This document shows positions 8,549 to 17,000 of a stretch of 64,000 nucleotides of DNA, one piece after another (positions within the stretch are counted from its first letter, which is position 1; every line of letters starts with the position of its first letter). The DNA is from Bacteroidales bacterium (GTDB taxonomy: Bacteria; Bacteroidota; Bacteroidia; Bacteroidales; UBA1715). The notes beneath the pieces were generated by a model. It was not told the origin of the DNA, did not search any database, and was given only the letters and a program-made list of their open reading frames with translations. Made by a program: the position numbers and the translations under genes. Location of the stretch: contig JAKSTZ010000016.1 of NCBI GenBank assembly GCA_024402335.1, forward strand, positions 1 through 64,000, given 5' to 3'.

Positions 8549-10228
8549 ATAGGAGGAGCTCTTGCTCAAGGGAAAACAGTTGCCATAAACGCCATTATCA
8601 CGTCTCTTCTTTACAAAAAGCATCCATCTCAATTAAAATTTGTTTTGATGGATCCAAAAATGGTAGAATACAATCTCTATGAGGGACTGAAAAAACATTA
8701 TTTGGCACAATGTCCAGGTAACGAGGATATTATTGTTTCTGATTGTGAAAAAGCAATACAAACTTTGAATTCACTTGTGTTGGAGATGGAAAATCGATAT
8801 AGAATTCTTAATAAGAGTCAATGTCGTAATATTGTTGAATATAACAAAAAGTTTCAATGTGGTGGCTTTGAGGCAAATAAAGGATATAAGTATTTACCGT
8901 ATATCGTTGTTGTGATTGACGAATATGGTGACTTTATTATGCAAGCAGGGGAAAAAATTGAAACACCTATTGCTCGTATTGCTCAAAAAGCACGTGCCGT
9001 TGGTATGCACTTAATTCTTGCAACACAGCGTCCAAGTGTAAAAATTATTACAAGTATAATCAAAGCAAATGTACCAGGACGTATAGCTTTAAAATCATCA
9101 TCTCGTAAGGATAGTTGTGCAATTTTGGATTGTAGTGGGGCAGAAAAACTTGCTTGGCGTGGCGATTTACTAATTTCAAAAAATGAGGAACAGCCAGAAC
9201 GTCTTCAATGTGCGTTTGTTGATACTCCAGAAATAGAAAGAATTGTTGATTATATAGAGAGACAGCAGGGTTATTTTGAACCAATGCAGTTGCCAGAAAA
9301 TCAAGAAGATAAAATGGAGGTTGCCAAACTAGAACAATCATTGGTTTTGTCAGTGAACTCAGATGTGCAATTAAATGATTTAATAGGTTTAAATTCCGTT
9401 AAACAACAGGTAAATTCGTTATATAATTATTTGAAAATAAAACAGATACGTAAACAAAAGGGATTGAAGGTCCCAATTATTTCTCAACATTTAATTTTTA
9501 CAGGAAATCCAGGAACAGGTAAAACAACAGTTGCACGAATTATTGCAAAAATCTATAAAGATTTGGGTATACTAAAAAAAGGTCATTTGATTGAAACAGA
9601 CCGTTCTGGATTAGTTGCCAATTATGTTGGACAAACAGCTACAAAAACGAATAAATTAATCGATTCTGCATTGGATGGTGTTTTGTTTATTGATGAAGCA
9701 TATATGCTTTCTAGAGATAGTGGTAATGATTATGGGATGGAAGCAATTGCAACATTGTTAAAGCGTATGGAAGATGATAGGCATAGGCTTGTGGTTATTT
9801 TGGCAGGTTATCCGAAGGAAATGAACGATTTCTTAGAATCGAATCCAGGACTTCGTTCTCGTTTTAATAATCATTTATTCTTTCCTGATTATTCAGTGCT
9901 AGAATTGATGGAAATATTTGAATTTCAATGTAAAAGGAACGATTATACAATAAGTGAAGATGCAAAGAAAAAATTACAGACTTGTATTCAACAATATTAC
10001 GCCCAAAAAGATAAAACATTTGGTAATGCTCGTTTCGTAAGAAATTTATTTGAAGAAACTATGCATACACAAGCCAATAGATTGGTAAATATGAAAAAGT
10101 GTAAATATAAAGACTTGTCTATGATTGAAGCCTGTGATATAGTAATAAGCAAACAGCGAAAATCAAGAAATATATTTTCTTCATTGTTGTCTCTAGTTGG
10201 ACTCTTACTCGTGGGGGAAATCCATTGA
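8549..10228 (+). CDS. FtsK-like motor fused to CbxX/SpoVK-type AAA+ ATPase (continuation after TAG)
   Basis: The frame is open from the codon after the TAG; the first start-like codons are TTG 8645 and ATG 8648, which would remove Walker A. The segment carries FtsK Walker A (GALAQGKT), Walker B (VVVIDEYGDF), the ATQRPSVKIIT motif and AFVDTPEI. Instead of the FtsK gamma domain it continues into a complete CbxX/CfqX-type AAA+ module: GLNSVKQQV, Walker A GNPGTGKTT, Walker B VLFIDEAYML, and arginine-finger region NPGLRSRF. All ATPase motifs look intact. EccC (FtsK-like) and EccA (CbxX-like) are separate type VII secretion ATPases, which makes the fusion notable, but no other type VII gene is visible here. 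Confidence 0.78.
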   Translation: MGGALAQGKTVAINAIITSLLYKKHPSQLKFVLMDPKMVEYNLYEGLKKHYLAQCPGNEDIIVSDCEKAIQTLNSLVLEMENRYRILNKSQCRNIVEYNKKFQCGGFEANKGYKYLPYIVVVIDEYGDFIMQAGEKIETPIARIAQKARAVGMHLILATQRPSVKIITSIIKANVPGRIALKSSSRKDSCAILDCSGAEKLAWRGDLLISKNEEQPERLQCAFVDTPEIERIVDYIERQQGYFEPMQLPENQEDKMEVAKLEQSLVLSVNSDVQLNDLIGLNSVKQQVNSLYNYLKIKQIRKQKGLKVPIISQHLIFTGNPGTGKTTVARIIAKIYKDLGILKKGHLIETDRSGLVANYVGQTATKTNKLIDSALDGVLFIDEAYMLSRDSGNDYGMEAIATLLKRMEDDRHRLVVILAGYPKEMNDFLESNPGLRSRFNNHLFFPDYSVLELMEIFEFQCKRNDYTISEDAKKKLQTCIQQYYAQKDKTFGNARFVRNLFEETMHTQANRLVNMKKCKYKDLSMIEACDIVISKQRKSRNIFSSLLSLVGLLLVGEIH

Positions 10229-10249
10229 AAAATATATACAAAATCATGT

Positions 10250-10290
10250 TGTAAGAAATAATCTTACAATCAGTAAGAAACATACTTACA
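10250..10290 (+). promoter_or_regulatory. Tandem 19-bp palindromes, 22 bp apart (candidate operator)
   Basis: Two imperfect copies of a dyad (TGTAAG-N7-CTTACA at 10250-10268; AGTAAG-N7-CTTACA at 10272-10290) match at 15 of 19 positions and are spaced 22 bp, two helical turns. This arrangement is typical of a site bound cooperatively by dimeric HTH repressors. It lies 76 bases before the downstream surface-protein gene. Confidence 0.5.
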
Positions 10291-10365
10291 ACGAATTATG
10301 AAAATTGTTTGTGTAATCGTTTTTCTTTGTCGCAAATAAAATTAGAACAAATAAATATTGAATTT

Positions 10366-10986
10366 ATGAAAAAAGTATTCTTGATTGTTGCCGTGTTATT
10401 GGCTGGTGCGAGCTGTTTTGCTCAAAAAAAAGAAAGTCAAAAAAATGTTATTAGTGAACAATTTGGTGTAGTAGCTCCTATAGGTGTTATGGAGTATGAA
10501 AATAATCCGGGCCCGGCATACGGCTTGTCTTTCCAACGAAATTTTACGCCAAATTTTGGCTTGAAAACAGACATAAATATGTATGGCTTCCAATACGATA
10601 AGATTGTTTTGAACGAAACTCTTAATGAGTATTTAGATCTTACCGGTAAATATTTTGCCAATGGAGAGGCAAAAGGATCGAGATGTTACAATATAGGAGT
10701 AGGATTAGTCGAAAGTCTTGAACTTGGAAACAGTGGCTTTTTTATCGAAAGTTATGATGAATTGGTTGTTGGAGTGTATAAAGATCCGGCAGTTACGATA
10801 GACAATATAGTGTTTGAACCGGTAGGTTATTTGCAAATTGGTGGAAAGTTTGGATTACAGCTATACAAAATGTTTGGCGGATTTGGTTTAGGATTAAGTA
10901 CTGATTATACAATAGGAACCCCATCGTTTATAGGTGGTCGTGTGCAATATGTGACAACTCAACTAAAACTTGTTCAGAAATTTTAA
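10366..10986 (+). CDS. Outer-membrane beta-barrel-like protein
   Basis: ATG at 10366 is chosen over an upstream in-frame start because it gives a clean signal peptide (MKKVFLIVAVLLAGASCFAQ). The mature region of about 185 residues is rich in alternating beta-strands and Gly/aromatic turns (YGLSFQRNFTPNFGLKTDIN, GGFGLGLSTDYTIG) and ends in TQLKLVQKF, a typical barrel terminus with final Phe. It belongs to the broad OmpA/porin-like barrel class of Bacteroidota; its function is unknown. It is 12 bases upstream of the lipoprotein gene, so the two form a surface-protein pair. Confidence 0.68.
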   Translation: MKKVFLIVAVLLAGASCFAQKKESQKNVISEQFGVVAPIGVMEYENNPGPAYGLSFQRNFTPNFGLKTDINMYGFQYDKIVLNETLNEYLDLTGKYFANGEAKGSRCYNIGVGLVESLELGNSGFFIESYDELVVGVYKDPAVTIDNIVFEPVGYLQIGGKFGLQLYKMFGGFGLGLSTDYTIGTPSFIGGRVQYVTTQLKLVQKF

Positions 10987-10998
10987 TACTTTACTATA

Positions 10999-11928
10999 AT
11001 GAAAAAACTAATTTATTTACTAATTGCCTCTATTGTAGCAATGGGGGTGATGGTTGGATGTACAAAACCAGACATTAAACCAGAAGAACAACAAAAGCAA
11101 GAAGAGCATATAAGTAAAAATTCTACACTTATAATTACTCTTTATGACAACACGACAAAAACCTATTTGGCTGGAGCTAATGCGGCTTTATATAATGTGT
11201 CTGATGATGCGTTGGTTGCTATAGTTGCAGCAAATGAGAAAGGTATTGCTACATTCTCGAATTTAGACATAAGCAAAACATATTATTTTGTAATTGCAGG
11301 TTACGATGGTCAGAATTATGTCTGTGATGAGGAAATTACATTAGAAAAAGGGGAGAATAGAATTACCTTCACTGTAACAACAACCACATTGACTATTTCT
11401 GTAAAAAATGAAAATGGCAATGTGGTGTCGGGAGCAACGGTTCGGTTATTTGCAAATAGTACGGATTATGCAAAACAAACGAATATTGTTGGCTCTTCAA
11501 AATATACGGATTCAAAAGGACAAGTAACTTTCAATGGTTTAGATCAGAATACAACCTATTATTTTTATGTAAAAAATGACACTCAAACGAATGAATCCGG
11601 AACATACTACAAATATTGTGTAAAAGGCGCAAATTCCGTATCAACAATAATAAAAGAAGAGTCGAAGGGCATAATCAGATTGAACAATAATGCTACAGGT
11701 TCCGATGGTGGAACATATAAGTTTACGATAAGAAATACAACTACAGGATTCAATAAAACATATACCGTGAGTCAGGGGTATTATCAAGATATAAAAGATA
11801 TGCCAGCGGGAAGTTATACAGTTTACATGGAACAACAAGATGGCTATTTGTTTAGTGCAACAACAGGTACTATGACAGGCACTTTGTTCAAGGATAAGAC
11901 CCTAACTTTTAGTACTGCAAACCTTTGA
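10999..11928 (+). CDS. Surface lipoprotein with Cna-B/carboxypeptidase-regulatory-like domains
   Basis: The 309-residue protein has a lipoprotein signal (VAMGVMVGC). A charged linker (EEQQKQEE) leads to at least two beta-sandwich repeats of the carboxypeptidase-regulatory/Cna-B kind. Each shows LAGANAALYN or VSGATVRLFAN, then GIATFSNLDISKTYYFVI or GQVTFNGLDQNTTYYFYV. A third, shorter repeat spans about residues 215-300 (MPAGSYTVYMEQQDGY). Such repeats are stalk or adhesive modules. It is probably exposed at the outer membrane and is co-transcribed with the preceding barrel gene. Confidence 0.7.
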   Translation: MKKLIYLLIASIVAMGVMVGCTKPDIKPEEQQKQEEHISKNSTLIITLYDNTTKTYLAGANAALYNVSDDALVAIVAANEKGIATFSNLDISKTYYFVIAGYDGQNYVCDEEITLEKGENRITFTVTTTTLTISVKNENGNVVSGATVRLFANSTDYAKQTNIVGSSKYTDSKGQVTFNGLDQNTTYYFYVKNDTQTNESGTYYKYCVKGANSVSTIIKEESKGIIRLNNNATGSDGGTYKFTIRNTTTGFNKTYTVSQGYYQDIKDMPAGSYTVYMEQQDGYLFSATTGTMTGTLFKDKTLTFSTANL

Positions 11929-11951
11929 TAAAAGCCGTATTTCTACATTCG

Positions 11952-11985
11952 AAAAGCTGGAAGTATCTGGATTTCCAGCTTTTTA
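11952..11985 (+). terminator. Rho-independent terminator
   Basis: A perfect 11-bp stem (AAAAGCTGGAA / TTCCAGCTTTT, 10-nt loop) is followed by T residues, downstream of the lipoprotein gene. Confidence 0.82.
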
Positions 11986-12011
11986 TATATTTGTCTCTCA
12001 AATTATTTTTT

Positions 12012-12743
12012 ATGTTAATACGTGTGAAAGAAAATAATACAGTATCGGTTGTTATAGGAAAAGAGTTTGATGCCAGTCGGACATTTATTGAGTTGAAAGA
12101 TGTGTCGATTGATCTTTCAGAACTTGGAAGTCTTTTTGTAACAGGTCTTGCTGGTAGTGGTAAAACTACAATCCTGCATAGAATAATTTCCTCTATATTG
12201 CAAGCAAACAAAACAGATCTACAGTTGGTGTTGGCTGAGAATTTTCTATGTGAGTTTTCTGTATATGAAAATCAGAATAGTGTTCAACAGCCTATTATTG
12301 ACAATGCTATAGATTTTATTAAGACTTTGAAAGCTGCGGTTGTAGAGTTACAGAGTCGTTTGCAATATCCAGATAAAACGTATGGAAACTATATTTTGAT
12401 AGTGGATAAATTCGATGATTTTGTTGAACAAGTAAGATACTCTGGAAATCTGTTAGAAAATATCTATTCTTCATTATATCAGTTAATTACACAAGGAAAG
12501 CTGGTGAATATGTTTGTCATACTATCAAGTGGCGCAAGTAAGGGAGTTTTTAATGACCAATTACAATCTGTGATGCAAAATAGGATAGTTTGTTTGGCAG
12601 AAACAAAAGGTCAAGAAAATGATAGCATTATAAAGGAAACCTTAGGTGCAACACAGGATTATTCTTTTATGTCGGCAAATGATATGTTGGCATATTTTAG
12701 AACAGAGAATAGAATAATCCCGATAAAAGCCTTGAAAAGCTAA
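12012..12743 (+). CDS. Divergent FtsK-like P-loop ATPase with altered Walker B
   Basis: ATG at 12012 (243 residues) is preferred to TTG at 11925, which would translate through the terminator hairpin. The order of elements matches FtsK motors: LGSLFVTGLAGSGKTT (Walker A, residues 45-53), HRIISSILQ, LVLAENFLCEFSVYEN in the place of the FtsK DPK-LY segment, and ILIVDKFDDF (residues 128-137) at Walker B. Here the catalytic Glu of VIDE is replaced by Lys (D132-K133). The domain ends without the alpha or gamma domains. It may bind ATP without efficient hydrolysis. It lies about 1.8 kb after the FtsK/CbxX fusion and is probably functionally tied to it. Confidence 0.65.
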   Translation: MLIRVKENNTVSVVIGKEFDASRTFIELKDVSIDLSELGSLFVTGLAGSGKTTILHRIISSILQANKTDLQLVLAENFLCEFSVYENQNSVQQPIIDNAIDFIKTLKAAVVELQSRLQYPDKTYGNYILIVDKFDDFVEQVRYSGNLLENIYSSLYQLITQGKLVNMFVILSSGASKGVFNDQLQSVMQNRIVCLAETKGQENDSIIKETLGATQDYSFMSANDMLAYFRTENRIIPIKALKS

Positions 12744-12799
12744 CTGTTAGTGAAATAATGGATTTGTAAGAATTCACTATATAGCAAAAAATACAAGAG

Positions 12800-12838
12800 A
12801 TGGCAGAAAGTCTTTAGGCTTCCTGCCATTTTTTTTCT
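12800..12838 (+). terminator. Rho-independent terminator
   Basis: An 11-bp stem with one mismatch (ATGGCAGAAAG / CTTCCTGCCAT) is followed by a run of eight or more T, 57 bases after the ATPase gene. Confidence 0.8.
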
Positions 12839-12976
12839 TACGGTTTGGTTGGATTTCGTTGTTGTTGATACTCATATTTCTATAGTTAGTTATTGGTTAT
12901 CTATTGGCTTTTTGTAATTTTACAACGAGAAAAATATTTATATAGAAAAAAGAAATAGAATTAATTACATATTAAC

Positions 12977-13163
12977 ATAGCGTTTGCTATTTATTCGAAA
13001 ACGTTCAGAAACCTGGCAGTAGAAGAACAAAAAGGTGTAGAGTAAATCGTCAAACGTCCTCGCTTGCGTGGACGTGATTTTCCTCCTTTTTAGGTCATGC
13101 CAGGTACCTTGAACGTGGATTCCGTCCACGTTTTCTTTGGGTGCCGGTATGACTCTTGTTTTT
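12977..13163 (+). ncRNA. Structured RNA candidate upstream of the restriction-modification genes
   Basis: Four helices can be drawn directly. (1) ATAGC-GTTT-GCTAT at 12977-12990. (2) ACGTCC / GGACGT (13054-13059, 13070-13075), whose interior closes as CG-CTTG-CG, a CUUG tetraloop. (3) An outer 14-bp stem with one bulged A, pairing 13094-13108 with 13140-13153. (4) Inside it, a perfect 8-bp hairpin AACGTGGA / TCCACGTT (13112-13119, 13125-13132). The outer stem is followed by TCTTGTTTTTT, so it can act as an intrinsic terminator. CCTGGCA (13012-13018) is complementary to TGCCAGG (13098-13104), which allows an alternative fold. I cannot match it to a known RNA class. It ends 34 bases before the restriction-modification operon. 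Confidence 0.55.
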
Positions 13164-13196
13164 TAATAATAGTGTAATGCATGCAATCTTTATTGT

Positions 13197-14093
13197 ATGT
13201 ACGACAAAGATATTCTTCTAAAAAATTTTAGGGACATCTATAAGGATATTTATAGAAACTTGTTGTTTGACCATACAACAAGAAAAAATATTATTTGGGC
13301 CACCCAACAATATAAGGATGTCTATTTTAACGACGAGATTCAAATAGAACAAATTGTTGGTTTGTCGTCGCTGTCTGATTTTTCTATAAGGGTGAAAAAG
13401 GATGAATCTCAGCAAATACAAAGAACAAAAAATAATGCTGAGGTCTATACACCGTCATGGTTATGTAATGCACAAAATAATCTTGTAGACGAAGAGTGGT
13501 TTGGAAGAAATAATGTGTTTAATGTAGAACATGATGATCATACATGGGATGTGGTTGTTGAAAATATTTTTTTCCCTGAAAAGAAAGATTGGAAAAAATA
13601 TGTTCGTGAGGTTCGTATGGAAATTACTTGTGGGGAAGCACCTTACATGGTAAGTCGATATGATACAACAACAGGTCTTCTTATACCATTAAATAAAAGG
13701 ATTGGCTTTGTAGATCGAAAGTTTCGCATCATAAACGAAAATGCAGTATCAGACGAAGAATGGAAAAAATTTGCAATAGAAGCATTTAAAAGTTCATATG
13801 GATATGAATGGCAAGGTGATAGCCTACTATTGGCACGTGAAAATCTATTGTTTTCATTTATAGAATATTATAATGCTAGATTTGGTGATATACCAGACAA
13901 AAAAACACTTAAAAAGATCGCCTATATAATTTCTTGGAATGTTTGGCAGATGGATGGAGTTAGATTCATTGTGCCTAATAATGAAATAGTTACACGAGAA
14001 GATGTTTATAACAAAGGCATCTATTGTAAAATTCGTGATTGGAAAAAAAAAGTGAAAACTATAGTTGAATTTCGAAATCTTCTAAAATCTTAG
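13197..14093 (+). CDS. Restriction-modification methylase companion subunit
   Basis: The 298-residue protein shows AEVYTPSWLCNAQNN near residue 82, the VYTP-type element found in N6-adenine methylases and their partners. This is followed by EITCGEAPYMVSRYDTTTG near 140-160 and YGYEWQGDSLLLAREN near 200. This combination is characteristic of a family annotated as restriction endonuclease subunit M, encoded next to a large helicase-methylase. EITCGEAPY may supply the SAM-binding motif that looks degenerate in the large partner (inference). It ends four bases before the large gene, so the two are an operon. It is likely cytoplasmic and part of a DNA modification complex. Confidence 0.75.
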   Translation: MYDKDILLKNFRDIYKDIYRNLLFDHTTRKNIIWATQQYKDVYFNDEIQIEQIVGLSSLSDFSIRVKKDESQQIQRTKNNAEVYTPSWLCNAQNNLVDEEWFGRNNVFNVEHDDHTWDVVVENIFFPEKKDWKKYVREVRMEITCGEAPYMVSRYDTTTGLLIPLNKRIGFVDRKFRIINENAVSDEEWKKFAIEAFKSSYGYEWQGDSLLLARENLLFSFIEYYNARFGDIPDKKTLKKIAYIISWNVWQMDGVRFIVPNNEIVTREDVYNKGIYCKIRDWKKKVKTIVEFRNLLKS

Positions 14094-14097
14094 TATT

Positions 14098-17000
14098 ATG
14101 AGTTATAATGCGTTAAAAGTAAAAATAATTTATGTTTATAGAATAGAAGATAATATACATAAAAATTGTGTAAAAATTGGTGAGGCAACTTATGAAGGAC
14201 CTAGAAAAGTTGATTTAGCACCTAATAGTAATGTATTGCAAGAAGCAGCCAGAAAACGAATAGATGGACAAGTAAAAACTGCTGGTTTAAAAAAGAATAC
14301 TATTTTGGAGCATGTTGAGATTGCGTTTTCGTCAACGTTAAATTCTTTTGTGTCTGATACTGATGTTCATGAGGTTTTAAAGCGTTCAAAAATTAAACAA
14401 GCAAATTTTGATGGAGCTAAAGAATGGTTTATTACAGATACAGAAACAGCAAGAAAAGCGATTTCTGCAGCAAAACAAGGACGTGTCGCATTAAACTCGA
14501 AAGAAATTAGTAAGGGAAAAAACACTTTACTGTTGCGTGAAGAACAAAAACTTGCAGTCTCTAAAACAATAAATCACTACAGAAAATTTGCGGATAAAAG
14601 CGTTAGAATGTTGTGGTATGCAAAAATGCGTTTTGGAAAAACTGTATCTGCATTGCAGGTTGTGAAAGAAATGGATTTCAAACGTACAATAATTATAACT
14701 CATAGACCTGTTGTTGGCGAAAATTGGATTGAAGAAGATTTTAAACTTGTATTTTTTGAAGATAAATCAAAATTTGAATGTGGTTCGAAAAACTATCATC
14801 ATTCACTACTGGAATTAGAAAAATTAGCAAAATGCGGTCATAATTATGTCTATTTTGCTTCTGTTCAAGATTTGAGAGGTTCAGAAATTGCAGGTGGTAA
14901 GTATGATAAAAACAGTGATTTGTTTGAAATAAATTGGGATTTTGTTATAGTAGATGAAGCTCATGAGGGTATAAAAACAGAAAAAGGACAAAATGTTCTG
15001 GATTTAATTGTAAAACAAAAAACGAAGCAATTATATTTATCAGGAACTCCTTTTAATATGCTTGATGACTATAATGAGGAAGAAACTTTTTCTTGGGACT
15101 ACACGCAAGAACAAGAGGCGAAAATTAATTGGTTGAGTGACCATCCTAATGTACGAAATCCATATGAAGATCTTCCCAAAATGTCTATTTATACATTTGA
15201 TTTGGGGGAATTGACAAGTTTGTATAAGGATTCTGATGATAATCAATTTAATTTTAAAGAATTTTTTAGAGTATGGAGAGGAAATAAATTTCATGATGGA
15301 AAAGTTATTCCGAAATCATTGATAGGTAAATTTGTTCATGAAACAGAAATTAAGAAATTCCTTGATTTAATCTGTAAAAAAGATTCTCACTCAAATTATC
15401 CTTTTTCTACAGAAGAATATCGTGAAATGTTTCGGCATACATTGTGGAAGATTCCTGGTGTAAAGGAGGCTGCTGCATTAGAAGAATTATTACATCAGCA
15501 TCCTGTTTTTAGTTCTTTTAATATTGCAAATGTTGCAGGAAATGGTGGTGATTATGACGAAGATGAATGTGCCGATGCGTTAGAAAGAGTAAATAAGGCT
15601 ATTACCGAAAATCCTTTTGAAACATACTCGATTACTCTTTCTTGTGGACGATTAACAACAGGTGTTACGGTTCGTCCGTGGACTGCTGTTTTTATGCTTT
15701 CAGGTTCGTATAATACAGCAGCTGCTGCATATATGCAAACTATATTTAGGGTACAATCTCCTTGGACATTTAATGGATGGAGAAAAGAGGAATGTTTTGT
15801 TTTTGATTTTGCGCCGGATAGAACCTTAAAGGTAATTGCAGAAGTTGCAAATGCCTCGGCAAAGGTAGGTTCTACAAGGGATGAAGATCGTGAAAAAATA
15901 AAACGTTTCTTGAGTTTCTGTCCTGTCGTTAGTATGAAAGGTACAAAAGAGGTACTTTATACTACAGATCGTTTGTTTGAACAATTAAAAAAAGTCGCTA
16001 TTGATAGGGCTGTAAATAAAGGATTTGAAGATAATTCTATTTACAATGATCGACTATGGCATTTGTCGGATGATGCATGGAAAGAACTTGAAGATTTGAG
16101 GGGAACTATAGGTAGCACGCAAAAAAATAACAGAAATAATATAGTTCTTTCAGATTCGGGTTTAAAAGACCGAAAAGGTACAATAGGGAAAAAGAATAAA
16201 AAAATAGTTGCTGCTGATGAAGAAAAAGAAAGATTGCATCGTCGACGTGAGGCAATAGCTACTTTAAGGGGGATATCTATTCGTATGCCTTTACTAATTT
16301 ATGGGGCTTGTATAAAGGATGAAGATGTAGAACTGACCATTGACAATTTTACTGATTTAGTTGATGACGAATCGTGGTATGAATTTATGCCCAAAGGTGT
16401 TACTAAGGAAACTTTTTTAAAGTATAAAGGTTATTATGATAATGAAGTTTTTAATGGCGCAGGGAAGCGAATACGTTCATTAACTCGTAGTGCAGATTTA
16501 ATGGATGTAAATAGCCGAATTAAGCGTATAGTTGAAATCTTTAGTCGTTTCCGAAATCCGGATAAAGAAACTGTTCTTACTCCATGGCGTGTGGTTAATA
16601 TGCACATGAGTGATACTTTGGGTGGTTATGATTTTTTTGATGAGTACCATGAGAAAGTTACAAATGTCCCAAGGTACGTTACTCAAGGGACGTTAACAGA
16701 ATCTGTTTTTGGTGATGAAGAAACGAAAATTTTAGAAATAAATTCAAAAACAGGTCTTTATCCTTTGTACGTTGCTTATTCAATATTTCGTGAAAAATGT
16801 AAACGTCAAATGAGTAAGATAAATGATGTTTTAACAGTCGAAGAAGAACAAACCATTTGGGATGAAGTTTTGTTGAATAATGTTTTTGTGGTTTGTAAGA
16901 CGGCGATGGCGGAGGCGATTACTCGAAGAACGCTTGGTGGTTTTAGGGAAAATGTAAAAATAAATGCAAGATATATTGATGGTCTTATTGATAAGATAGA

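Larger units (their letters stand above)
12744..13196. other. 453-bp non-coding gap
   Basis: No convincing ORF lies here. The gap contains the terminator at 12800, a perfect short palindrome TTGTAA-TT-TTACAA at 12912-12925, an AT-rich stretch to about 12975, and then the strongly folded, visibly more GC-rich element described separately at 12977-13163. Confidence 0.7.

Noticed and set aside
11925..12011. Extended start of the second FtsK-like ATPase at TTG 11925
   Set aside because: It would read through the terminator hairpin at 11952-11985 and adds a non-homologous hydrophobic leader; ATG 12012 fits the family.
12977..13163. Retron or integron attC site
   Set aside because: No reverse transcriptase or integrase gene is nearby, and the conserved attC core pair is not present in the folded element.
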